DNA from: an uncultured Myxococcales bacterium
GTDB taxonomy: Bacteria > Myxococcota > UBA727 > VGSZ01
NCBI GenBank assembly: GCA_903952805.1
Contig: CAJBHN010000486.1
Location: 1 to 14,124, forward strand
Length of the DNA: 14,124 bases
Reading direction: 5' to 3'
Shown here: one piece after another, positions 7,341 to 14,124 of the stretch
Position numbering within the stretch: the stretch's first letter is position 1
Layout: every line of letters begins with the position of its first letter
Translations under genes and position numbers: made by a program
The notes under the pieces: model-generated
Databases searched by the model: none
Seen by the model: the letters and a program-made list of their open reading frames with translations, nothing else
Told to the model about the DNA's origin: nothing

Positions 7341-8040
7341 GCCGCCGTCAGCGCCGTCAGCAGAGCCCGGGTTGCGGGTCGTGTTCGCCGACGACGTCAT
7401 CGCCGTCGTCGACAAACCCTCAGGCTTGCTCAGTTGCCCCGGGCGGGACCCGTCGTTGTCGGACTCGGTGCAGACGCGGGTGCCGCGCGTGTTTCCCGGG
7501 GCGACCGGTTCCATTTTGGCCCACCGTTTGGACCAGCCGACCTCGGGGCTGATGGTGGTGGCGTTGACGCCAGCGGCGCATCGGGCCCTGCGTCTGCAGT
7601 TTGAGGCCCGCACGGTGCACAAGCAGTACGAGGCCGTGCTGGTGGGGCGGGTCGTCGGTGACGACGGCGTCATCGAACTGCCGTTTCGCCTCGACGTCGA
7701 CCACCGCCCCCACCAAATCTACGACGCGATCCACGGCAAGGTCGGCGTCACGCGCTGGCGCGTGCTCGAACGCTGGGACGACGGTGACGGCGACAACGCC
7801 CGCACCCGCGTGGCCTTCGAACCCCTGACCGGTCGTACCCACCAACTGCGCGTCCACTCGGCTCATCCGCTCGGGCTGGGCTGCGCCATCGCCGGCGACA
7901 ACCTCTACGGCGACCCCACGTCGGCGCCACGGCTGCTGCTGCACGCCCGCCAGTTGTCGTTCACCCATCCCGTCAGCGGCGAGCCCCTGACGTTTCAGGT
8001 CGCGCCGCCGCCGGTGTTTCAGCGCGGCGTCACGACGTAA
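7330..8040 (+). CDS. RluA-family rRNA/tRNA pseudouridine synthase, catalytic domain
   Basis: A 236-residue enzyme that isomerises specific uridines to pseudouridine in rRNA or tRNA. The order of motifs is typical of the family: VVDKPSGLLSCPGRD (27-40), the catalytic loop AHRLDQPTSGLMVV (64-77) with Asp68, VHKQYEAVLVG (96-106), and TGRTHQLRVHSAHPLG (167-182), followed by GDNLYGD. The sequence PHQIYDAIHGKVGVTRWRVL is closer to RluA than to RluB/RsuA or RluC/D with an S4 domain, and no S4 domain is present. The start is ATG 7330, which overlaps the upstream half-gene stop by 11 bp. The frame is open further upstream, but those codons are shadow. Together the two genes equal one long fused enzyme, so they probably act as a pair. 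The exact target uridine cannot be told. The 3' end overlaps that of the convergent L,D-transpeptidase gene by 22 bp. Confidence 0.93.
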
Positions 8041-8927
8041 CGACCATCGCCGGCGACCCGCACCGTCGGCACCCGCCGGCTGGCCTCGAAGGCCCGGTAG
8101 CCAGCGGCCAGCTCCGTCCACAGCAGGCGGTGGTCATCGCCGGGTGTGGAAGCCAGCAGCGCCTGCAGACCGCGCTCGTCGAGGGGACGGGGAAAGATAT
8201 GGATCGGGACCGTGCGCTTGCCAAAAACCTCGGCGACAAGAACATACACCTCTTCGATGGGTTCGTCCTCAATCGGGATGCATCCGATGGTCACACAATT
8301 GCCATGCACCATGATGTCGCCGCCCAGCGCGGCCGACGAGTTCAGCTGTCGGCCCCGAATTCGATCTGATGCATTGGGGTAATCAACTCGCAAAGACAGA
8401 TGATATGATGAGTACGGATTTAATGCCGAGACCGTATAAAATCCCTCGGGCACTTGCAGGTCCCCTTCGCGGCGCTTGGGTCCAAGAGAGCCCGACCGTC
8501 GACACACCGGATGCGTCAGCACCTTCGCCAGGGGCTGCCGACCATCGCCGGCCCACACCTCGACGGTGCCGTGGCTGCGGCCGTCGTCGCCGGTCTTGAA
8601 GGCGCGGACGAAGACCTCGCCGGGGGGCCAGGCCACGCCCGCTGTCGCGCAGGCGTCTTGCAGGCGCGAGCCCAGGCGGGCGCGGGCGGCGGCGACGCGG
8701 TCGGCGGGGCCGGTGGCGTCTTTGGCGCGCGAGACCGCCAGCTCCAGAAAGCGACGGCCCCCCACGACGGCCGAGACGGCGCCGACGCCGACGATGGCCA
8801 TCCCCAGGTGCAGCAGCTGTCGGCGATAAACGTGGACCATGGCGAGAGACAAGCAGACTGCGGCGGAAATGGCCAAGAACGACGGCCGTCGGAAAAGACG
8901 TACCCAGCGATCCAGCGATCCCCTCAC
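8019..8927 (-). CDS. Membrane-anchored L,D-transpeptidase (YkuD/YafK-type)
   Basis: About 302 residues from GTG 8927. One or two hydrophobic segments near the N-terminus (FLAISAAVCLSLAMVHVY, then LGMAIVGVGAVSAVVGG) should anchor it to the inner membrane with the enzyme domain in the periplasm. The YkuD-type core is clear: SLGPKRREGDLQVPEGFYTV (147-166), NPYSSYHLSLRVDYPNASDR (170-189) and the active site GGDIMVHGNCVTIGCIPIED (202-221), with catalytic His208 and Cys216. Such enzymes cross-link peptidoglycan through meso-diaminopimelate or attach proteins to it. The last 80 residues (PIHIFP, then LLWTELAAGYRAFE) are usual for YafK-like members. The start is uncertain: GTG 8927 keeps the first hydrophobic segment, ATG 8840 leaves one anchor and 108 bp for a divergent promoter, and neither has a ribosome-binding site. 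The core is encoded by unusually A/T-rich codons. Confidence 0.9.
   Translation of the reverse strand: MRGSLDRWVRLFRRPSFLAISAAVCLSLAMVHVYRRQLLHLGMAIVGVGAVSAVVGGRRFLELAVSRAKDATGPADRVAAARARLGSRLQDACATAGVAWPPGEVFVRAFKTGDDGRSHGTVEVWAGDGRQPLAKVLTHPVCRRSGSLGPKRREGDLQVPEGFYTVSALNPYSSYHLSLRVDYPNASDRIRGRQLNSSAALGGDIMVHGNCVTIGCIPIEDEPIEEVYVLVAEVFGKRTVPIHIFPRPLDERGLQALLASTPGDDHRLLWTELAAGYRAFEASRRVPTVRVAGDGRYVVTPR
8340..8460. other. Local A+T-rich patch inside the L,D-transpeptidase gene
   Basis: Roughly half A+T by eye, against about one third around it. It encodes the most conserved part of the enzyme (EGFYTVSALNPYSSYHLSLR and the following ASDRIR), using codons such as TTT, TAT, TTA, AAT, TCA and GTT that neighbouring genes mostly avoid. 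The reading frame is intact across both edges. Confidence 0.75.
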
Positions 8928-8948
8928 GCAAGCGTGGTATTGAGCCGG

Positions 8949-9332
8949 ATGCTGAGTGAAGCCCAGGGCTGCGCCATCCTCGCCGACGTCTTCCAAGCGA
9001 GGGGCTACACCATCGCCCGCGACGTCGACTTCGACGAAGACGGCATCTCGTTCAACATCGACGGCTGGGACGCCGCCGCTCGCGTCGGCTTCGAGTTTCG
9101 CACCAGCGAAGCCGGCGACAAGGATGACCTCACCGTCGACGAGTGGGCCCTGTTGGCGGCGGCCATCGAGCGCGGCGAGCTGTACGTCTTTGTCATCGAC
9201 GATGTCACCGTCGTCGACGAAGCCGATCTGCGGCTCTACGCCGATCGTTTCCTCGCCGAGGTGGCCGTGCGCCAGGCCGCCACCCGGGCTCGCAAGGGCT
9301 CAGGTCGGCACGCCACGCGGGGCACACGATGA
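8949..9332 (+). CDS. Unrecognised small acidic protein (127 residues)
   Basis: I do not recognise this protein. From ATG 8949 it reads MLSEAQGCAILADVFQARGY, then DVDFDEDGISFNIDGWD, then GFEFRTSEAGDKDDLTVDEW, then ELYVFVIDDVTVVDEADL, and it ends in a short basic tail rich in Arg, Lys and Gly. It is soluble, acidic and probably alpha/beta, with no signal peptide or membrane helix. The pattern of a helix, then beta-strands ending in VGFEFRT, then a helix and YVFVIDD, is loosely like small nuclease-fold or sensor domains, but no catalytic motif is secure enough to claim one. The frame is open upstream to 8454, but that part is the shadow of the transpeptidase gene. Its stop overlaps the next start by 4 bp (ATGA), so it is probably the first gene of an operon and a partner of the 418-residue protein. 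Confidence 0.75.
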   Translation: MLSEAQGCAILADVFQARGYTIARDVDFDEDGISFNIDGWDAAARVGFEFRTSEAGDKDDLTVDEWALLAAAIERGELYVFVIDDVTVVDEADLRLYADRFLAEVAVRQAATRARKGSGRHATRGTR

Positions 9333-10585
9333 CCATGAGGACCCAGCAGGTGCTGCACCAGATCGAAACGCGTATGCAGCAGGCCAGCCTGGAGATTGAG
9401 CAGCTCCATCGCCTGCAGCGCAGCATCGGCGCCGACGTCGCCCGTCAGGACCACGAGCTCGACGACGCCTGGGGCCACCTCGCCGAAGTGCTGGTCCCGA
9501 TCCTCGACGTGGCCTCGCTTGATGCCCTGGCCACGCGGCTGCGTTTGCCGGCGGTCGCTGCCCAAGCAGTCATTGCCCGCCGGCAGGCGACGTTGAGCCA
9601 GGCCACCACTCGCCGCGTTGAGCTCCTGGCCGATCCGCGGCTGCGCGACGCCGAGGCCATCGAAAACGAAGTGCAGATTCGCCTCGCCGAACTCGACGAG
9701 GCCATGGGGCCGCTGCGGACGTCGACGTCAGCGATGGAGTCGACGCCGTATTTCATGGAACTGCTGGCCCATCGCTACGGCACCGACGAATACACGATGC
9801 GTTTCTGGCAGCTCGGCTTCTACACGCATTGGAAAAACGCCGACCTCATCGTCGCCGCCTTTGGTCCCCGCAGCGGTGCCGTCGATTTCAAATCCCTCGC
9901 CGCTCGCTATGTCAACGAAAAGACGGCCCTCGACGAGCTGCAACGGGGCCGCTCGGCGCTGCTTGCTCGCCGCCAGCAGCTCAACCTTCTGCAGAGGGAG
10001 TTGGCCGAGGTCGACGCCAGCATCAACGACGTCGACAGCGTCACGTTGCAGGCCGTGCGGACCCGGGTGGTTGATCATCTGCGACCGCTGGATGAAGCGA
10101 CGTTGGTGGCCATGTTTGCCAGCCACGATGAGGGCCTGCTGGCCTGCAAGCGCATCATCGGCATTGGCAAGAAGAAGGCCTATTTGTCGTCGCTGGAGCA
10201 GGAGCAGGTGAAGGCCGGTTTGGAGGAAATGCAGGCCACGAGCGCCAAGCTCGCCCGCACCCGCACCAAGCTGACGCGGAGCAAGTATTTCAACGTGCCG
10301 TGGCCCGACGCGGAGGTGCAGCGCCTGGTGGGGCCAGACCGCCGCGAACGGTGGGGGAAACGTCGAGAACGCATGGGTCAGACCCGCACCCACATCGTCG
10401 AATTCCATCACTATGAACGCTGGAATCCGGCAGCGGATTTCCTGTGGTGGGACGTGATGAGCGACGGCCGCCTCGACGGCAATTTCATCCCCGAGGTGCG
10501 CGCTCGAGGCCCGGTCCATCAGGCATTTGTCCCAGACGTCTCGCCCACCGATTGGCGCGATGACCGCAGCTTCGATGCGTCCTGA
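9329..10585 (+). CDS. Unrecognised helical, coiled-coil-rich protein (418 residues)
   Basis: I do not recognise this protein. Starting at ATG 9329, which overlaps the previous stop, it has helical heptad-like segments at about 5-45 and 85-130, and again at about 195-235 and 285-315. A compact central region (138-182) has a distinctive sequence: YFMELLAHRYGTDEYTMRFW, then QLGFYTHWKNADLIVAAFGP. A Lys/Arg-rich basic stretch follows at 274-320 (IIGIGKKKAY, LARTRTKLTRSKYF). The C-terminal 60 residues are rich in Trp, Tyr and His (IVEFHHYERWNPAADFLWWD). No signal peptide, membrane helix or nucleotide-binding motif is visible. It may be a scaffold or nucleic-acid-associated protein, but this is speculation. 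The preceding frame back to 9143 is shadow. It is followed after 63 bp by the glycosyltransferase gene on the same strand, so it may share its transcript. Confidence 0.75.
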   Translation: MTMRTQQVLHQIETRMQQASLEIEQLHRLQRSIGADVARQDHELDDAWGHLAEVLVPILDVASLDALATRLRLPAVAAQAVIARRQATLSQATTRRVELLADPRLRDAEAIENEVQIRLAELDEAMGPLRTSTSAMESTPYFMELLAHRYGTDEYTMRFWQLGFYTHWKNADLIVAAFGPRSGAVDFKSLAARYVNEKTALDELQRGRSALLARRQQLNLLQRELAEVDASINDVDSVTLQAVRTRVVDHLRPLDEATLVAMFASHDEGLLACKRIIGIGKKKAYLSSLEQEQVKAGLEEMQATSAKLARTRTKLTRSKYFNVPWPDAEVQRLVGPDRRERWGKRRERMGQTRTHIVEFHHYERWNPAADFLWWDVMSDGRLDGNFIPEVRARGPVHQAFVPDVSPTDWRDDRSFDAS

Positions 10586-10635
10586 GTCGCCATCGTCGTC
10601 GTCGCTGCGCGATCCCCCTCGTGGTCAGTGTCATC

Positions 10636-10639
10636 GGAG
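10636..10639 (+). promoter_or_regulatory. Ribosome-binding site for the glycosyltransferase gene
   Basis: GGAG lies nine bases before ATG 10649. It decides the start in favour of that ATG over the in-frame GTG at 10628. Confidence 0.6.
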
Positions 10640-10648
10640 CCCTCGCCC

Positions 10649-12283
10649 ATGGATGTGAAAAAACGCATCTCGTTTCTCTCCTACGCGGTCAACGGCGCGG
10701 GTGTCGGCCACGTCGTGCGACAAGTGGCGATTCACAAATGGCTTCGTCGCCTGTGCTCCGCTGGCAACATCAAGAGCGAGCATTGGTTTCTCACCACGTC
10801 GGAGGCCGACGGCCTGGTATTTCGCGAGGGATTCGCCGCATTCAAGTTGCCCTCCAAGACCATTGTCGAGGCCGCCGGCATCGACAAACTCGCCTATCTC
10901 GCCATGGCGAAGCAGTGGGTCTGGACCAGCATCACGGTGCTGCGCCCCGATGTGCTCATCGTCGACACCTTCGCCGAGGGCAGTTTTCATGAATTGCCCG
11001 CGGTCCTCGATGTGGTGGGCACCTCGGTGTTGGTGCAGCGGCCCGTCAAAGACAGCTTCGCCCTGCGCCCGGGCTATCTGAGCCTGTTGCAGGCCTACGA
11101 TCGGGTCATTGTCCCCGAGCACGAAGATGACGTCCCGCAGCTGCGGGAGGTGATGGGGGTCCAGTCGTCGCGGCTGCGCTTCGTCGGCCCCGTGGTGCGC
11201 GCCGACACCTTCGCCGCTTTCAACCGCACCACCGCTCGTCAACGACTCGGCGTCGCCCCCGATGCCCGCTGCGTCCTGGTCACCGGCGGCGGCGGTGGCG
11301 ACGACACCATCGACGCCCTCTTTGACGCCGTCGAGGCCGCCGTCGGCAGCGACGAACGTGTGCATCTGGTGTTGGCCGCGGGGCCATTGTTTCGCGGCCG
11401 CCCCCGCCGTGGTCCACGGCGCACCATGTTTGTCGACCATGACCTCGCTGAACACGCTGCCGCCTTCGACGTCGCGGTCAGCGCCGCCGGCTTCAATACG
11501 ATTCACGAGTTGTTGCTCTTTGGCGTGCCGCTGCTGGTGGTGCCCCAGGAAAAAATCGCCGACGACCAGGGGGCCCGGGCCCGTCGCTATGCCGAGCGCG
11601 GCGCCGTTGTCGTCACCAGCCGACACGACCTGGGCAATGACCTGCGGGCCTTGCTCAACGACGAGCCCCGCCGCCAGGCCCTCAGCCGGGCCGCCCGTGA
11701 CGTCATGCCGGAAAACCACGCCAAAGACGCCGCCATCGCCATCTTGCAAACCCAGCTGCCGCCGTCGTTGGCCGCGGCCCTGGCCCGCCTGGTCACCGAT
11801 GACGTCGTGGAGGCCACCGTGGCGCTGGGCGCCGAGCTCAAAGATGTCGTCGAGCTCGCGCTGGCCCTGGCTGGTCACCGGGACCTCGCGGGTCTGGAAT
11901 CGCTGCAGGTGCAGCGCGCTGTCGAACTCTGTCGTCGGACGGAGGCATCGCCGCTGGTGTTGGTTCAGCTCGCCGAGCAACTCGACAAGAAGTGGCATGT
12001 CCACGACCTCGACGCGCAGCTGGTGGCTTTGTGTGGTGGGGCCATCAGCGGCCAGCACCACGCCGTGGTGGAGTTCTTGAAAGCCTGCACGCCCGAACGC
12101 CACGTCGACGCCGCGCTGCTGATTGATGCCCTGCAGCAGGCGGCCCTGCGGCTGTCATTTTCGGGGTTGGGGCTGTCGCAGGCGCTGGTCGGTTTCAAGA
12201 CCACGCGTCCACCGGGCCCGGTGCTCGTGCAGCAGGCAGGCAGTGTGAATGCCGCCCGGCTGCAGGTGAGCGTCAATCGATGA
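10649..12283 (+). CDS. GT-B glycosyltransferase (MurG/COG4671-like) with C-terminal extension
   Basis: 544 residues. Residues 1-365 look like a GT-B enzyme that transfers sugar from a nucleotide-sugar donor. The N-terminal Gly-rich loop (NGAGVGHVVRQVAI, 15-28) is as in MurG and COG4671 proteins; a second nucleotide-fold half begins at CVLVTGGGGGDDTI (208-221). The donor-binding segment FDVAVSAAGFNTIHELLLFG (273-292) is followed by VPLLVVPQEKIADDQGARAR (293-312). The last 180 residues are helical (for example DVVELALALAGHRDLAGLES) and are not part of a usual GT-B enzyme, so they may bind an acceptor or partner. No membrane helix is seen. The stop overlaps the radical SAM start by 4 bp, implying co-translation. 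The acceptor is unknown: a peptide, polysaccharide, lipid or secondary metabolite is possible. This is unlikely to be peptidoglycan MurG itself, as there is no dcw context and the similarity is distant. Confidence 0.82.
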   Translation: MDVKKRISFLSYAVNGAGVGHVVRQVAIHKWLRRLCSAGNIKSEHWFLTTSEADGLVFREGFAAFKLPSKTIVEAAGIDKLAYLAMAKQWVWTSITVLRPDVLIVDTFAEGSFHELPAVLDVVGTSVLVQRPVKDSFALRPGYLSLLQAYDRVIVPEHEDDVPQLREVMGVQSSRLRFVGPVVRADTFAAFNRTTARQRLGVAPDARCVLVTGGGGGDDTIDALFDAVEAAVGSDERVHLVLAAGPLFRGRPRRGPRRTMFVDHDLAEHAAAFDVAVSAAGFNTIHELLLFGVPLLVVPQEKIADDQGARARRYAERGAVVVTSRHDLGNDLRALLNDEPRRQALSRAARDVMPENHAKDAAIAILQTQLPPSLAAALARLVTDDVVEATVALGAELKDVVELALALAGHRDLAGLESLQVQRAVELCRRTEASPLVLVQLAEQLDKKWHVHDLDAQLVALCGGAISGQHHAVVEFLKACTPERHVDAALLIDALQQAALRLSFSGLGLSQALVGFKTTRPPGPVLVQQAGSVNAARLQVSVNR

Positions 12284-13470
12284 CAACGAAGGCTCGCCTG
12301 CAAGACCTGCGTGCGCAGCGGGTGACGATGGGTCCCCAGACCCTGCACATCGACGTCACCAATGGCTGCAATACCAATTGCGTCACCTGTTGGGACCACA
12401 GCCCCCACCTGCACCAGGCCAGAAGCAGCGCCTGGAAAAGACAGAGGGCGGACCCCGCCGCCATCGCCGCCTTGCTCGACGACGTGCAATCTCTCGATAC
12501 CGACGCCGGTGGTCTGCAGGCGGTGATTGTGTCGGGCATGGGGGAGCCGTTCACCCATCCGGCCATCTACGACATTCTGGCGGATATCAAGCGTCGGGGG
12601 CTGCACACCACCATCATCACCAACCTGGTGGCCGCCGACGTCGATCGCGTCGTCGACCTTGGCGTGGATGCGTTGTTGGTGGGCGTGCAGGGGGCCAGCG
12701 AGCAGAGCTACTTGGCGTTTCACCCGAACTTTTCGCCCTGGCATTGGGCCACATTGCAGCAGCAATTGGCCGTGCTCGCCCGCAGTCCGGGCATCACGCA
12801 CAAGCAGGTGCAGGTCATTTGCCGTCACAACGCCCACGAGTTGCCGGCAATGGTGCAACTGGCCCACGACACCGGCGCCGACCAGGTGAATTTCAAATTG
12901 GCCAGTCTGCGCCACGGCACCGAAACCGTCGCCCTCAGCCCGCTGCAGCGACGTCAATTGCTCGATTCGGACATTGCCGCCGCGCATGGGGTCAGCAGCC
13001 AACACTCGATGCCCACCAACCTCGGGGTCTTTGCCGAGCAGCTGCGGCGCATGGACCAGGGCGCCGGCGCGGATACCGACACCGACACCGACACCGCTGC
13101 CATCGACGAACTCGGCTGCTTCCTCGGCGGATTCTACAGTCGGGTCACCGTCGACGGCACGGTGCTGTTTTGCTGCAACACCGAGGTCGAAATCGGTTCG
13201 TTGTCGGTGCTGCCGTTTTCGTCGTGGTGGCGGAGCGCGCGCTGGGACTATTGGCGGCGTCGCATGCGCCAGGGTCGCTATCTGCAGAGTTGTTTTCAGT
13301 GCGGCAAGGTCAACCAGAACGACAAGCTTTCCCAGCGCTTCCGGGAGACCTTCGGTGAACAGGCCTGGCTGGAGGTCACCGGCCGCGGCGGCGAGCAGCG
13401 TCCCACCGTCGAGCCCGCCCCCTCGCGGGGAAGGCCCCGTGGCAGCCGTGGCTTGAGGGTGCTGCCATGA
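12280..13470 (+). CDS. Radical SAM enzyme with SPASM/Twitch-like C-terminal cysteines
   Basis: 396 residues. NGCNTNCVTCW holds the CX3CX2C motif (Cys30, Cys34, Cys37) that binds the [4Fe-4S] cluster which cleaves S-adenosylmethionine. SGMGEPF (85-91) is the GGE-type motif, and TTIITNL (110-116) and LLVGVQG (132-138) are usual later strands. A second cysteine set follows: ELGCFLG (Cys280), VLFCCNTE (Cys298, Cys299) and LQSCFQCGK (Cys338, Cys341), which suggests one auxiliary cluster as in SPASM or Twitch domains of peptide- and sugar-modifying enzymes. Just before it is a TDTDTDT insert encoded by a 6-bp repeat. The C-terminal tail after 366 is basic and Gly/Pro/Arg-rich and probably disordered. 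Start ATG 12280 overlaps the glycosyltransferase stop; the stop overlaps the next start. The substrate is unknown; gene order suggests modification of something also handled by the glycosyltransferase. Confidence 0.9.
   Translation: MTTKARLQDLRAQRVTMGPQTLHIDVTNGCNTNCVTCWDHSPHLHQARSSAWKRQRADPAAIAALLDDVQSLDTDAGGLQAVIVSGMGEPFTHPAIYDILADIKRRGLHTTIITNLVAADVDRVVDLGVDALLVGVQGASEQSYLAFHPNFSPWHWATLQQQLAVLARSPGITHKQVQVICRHNAHELPAMVQLAHDTGADQVNFKLASLRHGTETVALSPLQRRQLLDSDIAAAHGVSSQHSMPTNLGVFAEQLRRMDQGAGADTDTDTDTAAIDELGCFLGGFYSRVTVDGTVLFCCNTEVEIGSLSVLPFSSWWRSARWDYWRRRMRQGRYLQSCFQCGKVNQNDKLSQRFRETFGEQAWLEVTGRGGEQRPTVEPAPSRGRPRGSRGLRVLP
13072..13095. repeat. 6-bp tandem repeat encoding Thr-Asp units
   Basis: Copies of GACACC (the first is GATACC) encode a (Asp-Thr)4 run between the radical SAM barrel and the C-terminal cysteine region. 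The unit is in frame, so copy number would change loop length only. Confidence 0.85.
13455..13459 (+). promoter_or_regulatory. Ribosome-binding site for the second radical SAM gene
   Basis: GAGGG lies seven bases before ATG 13467, within the end of the preceding gene. It supports this start together with the ATGA overlap. Confidence 0.65.
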
Positions 13471-14087
13471 AGGGGCTGCCCGTGCTGCACAATGGGGCCC
13501 GCGTCGACGTCGGTGCCGGCGCCAACCTCGGCGCCGATGTCGGTGTGGCCTTTGACGCCGAGCTCGGGCCAGCGCCGCCATGGGCCCACCAGCCGACGGT
13601 GGAATGGCAGGTGGTGGGGCAGTGCAATTATGATTGCTCCTATTGCATTCAGAGCAAGAAGCACCGGGTGGGCATTCCCGCCGATGCGGCACTGCGGGGG
13701 GCCATCGCGTTTTTCGCCCGCTTGCCCACCGAGGCGGGCCCGTGGGAAATCAAGACCACCGGTGGCGAACCGTTCAGCTTTCGGGGATTTCTCGATGTCG
13801 TCGTCAATGGGCTGATGGACGACACGCCCCATCGCCTGAGCACGTTGACCAATCTGTCGGCACCGCCGGCGACGTTGCGCCGCTTTGCGGCCCGCACCCG
13901 GGGGCGTTTGTCGGTGGTGTCGTCGAGTCTGCACCTGGAGCACACCGAGGTGTCGGCGTTTCTGCAGCGGCTGGACGTGCTGCGCGACGCGGTGGATGAC
14001 GAGGTGCGCATCGTCGTCAATTGCGTATTGGTACCCGATCGATTGGCGGCGTCGCGGAGCAGCGCAGAGTCGGGCAGGCCCAGGTAG
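13467..14087 (+). CDS. Second radical SAM enzyme, 3' part lost or chimeric
   Basis: The first 192 residues are a radical SAM barrel: VVGQCNYDCSYC (49-60) holds CX3CX2C with Cys53, Cys57 and Cys60; TTGGEPFSF (97-105) is the GGE motif; LSTLTNLSAP (124-133), LSVVSSSLHLEH (148-159) and VRIVVNCVLVPDRL (180-193) give the later strands. After base 14042 the frame continues only as AASRSSAESGRPR and stops at 14087, which does not look like the same protein. A whole enzyme of this kind should run at least 100 residues further. From about 14030-14040 the opposite strand instead carries the start of another gene. The gene is therefore either truncated by a rearrangement or cut by an assembly error. The N-terminal leader (1-45) is Gly/Ala-rich and without a domain. 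It overlaps the first radical SAM gene by 4 bp, so the two are probably co-expressed and may act in sequence on one substrate. Confidence 0.82.
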   Translation: MKGLPVLHNGARVDVGAGANLGADVGVAFDAELGPAPPWAHQPTVEWQVVGQCNYDCSYCIQSKKHRVGIPADAALRGAIAFFARLPTEAGPWEIKTTGGEPFSFRGFLDVVVNGLMDDTPHRLSTLTNLSAPPATLRRFAARTRGRLSVVSSSLHLEHTEVSAFLQRLDVLRDAVDDEVRIVVNCVLVPDRLAASRSSAESGRPR

Positions 14088-14104
14088 ATCTGGTGGCGAT
14101 GCAT
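14030..14104 (-). pseudogene. 5' fragment of a ribbon-helix-helix (CopG-type) gene
   Basis: From ATG 14104 the minus strand reads MHRHQIYLGLPDSALLRDAA, then NRSGT, and then turns into non-protein-like shadow of the radical SAM gene. The pattern of a short strand QIYL, then a helix LLRDAANRSG, matches the N-terminus of ribbon-helix-helix repressors and antitoxins, which usually continue to a second helix beginning with SELIR. Only about 25 residues are present, so the family call is tentative. A purine run (GA repeats) precedes the ATG. Confidence 0.5.
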
Positions 14105-14108
14105 TCTT

Positions 14109-14124
14109 TCTCTCTCTCTCTCTC
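14109..14124. repeat. (TC)8 dinucleotide run at the window end
   Basis: Eight TC units run to the last base. Unlike all other repeats here, the unit is not a multiple of three and does not use the G/C-rich GTCGAC/TCG alphabet. It may be true low-complexity DNA, or a point at which assembly stopped. Confidence 0.8.

Noticed and set aside
10631..12103. 490-codon open frame on the minus strand
   Set aside because: Lies opposite the glycosyltransferase gene; its composition (Gly, Gln, Val, His runs) lacks domains or motifs.
11965..13692. 575-codon open frame on the minus strand
   Set aside because: Spans three plus-strand genes with clear motifs and has no recognisable domain of its own.

Overview
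This is a G+C-rich (by eye about 65-70%) bacterial window with strong G/C third-position bias, many ATGA start/stop overlaps and some GTG starts. The mix of a RegB/RegA-type redox two-component system, an N-terminally anchored L,D-transpeptidase and a Cys-motif outer-membrane protein suggests a deltaproteobacterial/Myxococcota-type organism. That assignment is inferred from protein flavour only. There is no rRNA, tRNA, CRISPR array or recognisable IS element.

Layout. (1) 3-1463 (+): the 3' part of an unrecognised gene whose start lies beyond the left edge. (2) 1482-6469 (-): a co-directional series, read from right to left: a YeiH/UPF0324 membrane protein, a 59-residue lipoprotein, an outer-membrane beta-barrel, a RegB-like quinone/redox sensor kinase, a RegA-like response regulator, a 273-bp mosaic of gene-like scraps, and a small four-helix membrane protein. 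The barrel, kinase and regulator are packed so tightly (9-bp gap, then a 4-bp overlap) that they probably form one transcript. (3) 6546-8040 (+): the two halves of a large RluA-family pseudouridine synthase, carried as two overlapping genes in different frames. (4) 8019-8927 (-): an L,D-transpeptidase whose 3' end overlaps that of the pseudouridine synthase and whose conserved core is unusually A+T-rich. (5) 8949-14087 (+): an apparent operon with an unknown 127-residue protein, an unknown 418-residue helical protein, a GT-B glycosyltransferase with an extra C-terminal domain, a radical SAM protein with extra C-terminal cysteines, and a second radical SAM protein. Three of its four junctions are 4-bp overlaps.

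How the genes may work together. RegB/RegA systems respond to redox and quinone state. Their placement beside a cysteine/histidine-rich lipoprotein and barrel and a putative anion (sulfite/sulfate-type) exporter suggests an envelope redox or metal/sulfur module. The right-hand operon is the best candidate for an undescribed system: the glycosyltransferase and two radical SAM enzymes look like a pathway that modifies a peptide, glycan or small molecule, with the product unknown.

Two cautions. The second radical SAM frame loses its identity at about 14040, where the sequence becomes the start of a ribbon-helix-helix-like gene on the opposite strand and then a (TC)n run at the window end, so a chimeric junction is likely. 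In-frame simple repeats (TCG, GTCGAC-rich 12-mers, a 9-mer, a 6-mer) occur inside at least five genes and seem to be a habit of this genome.
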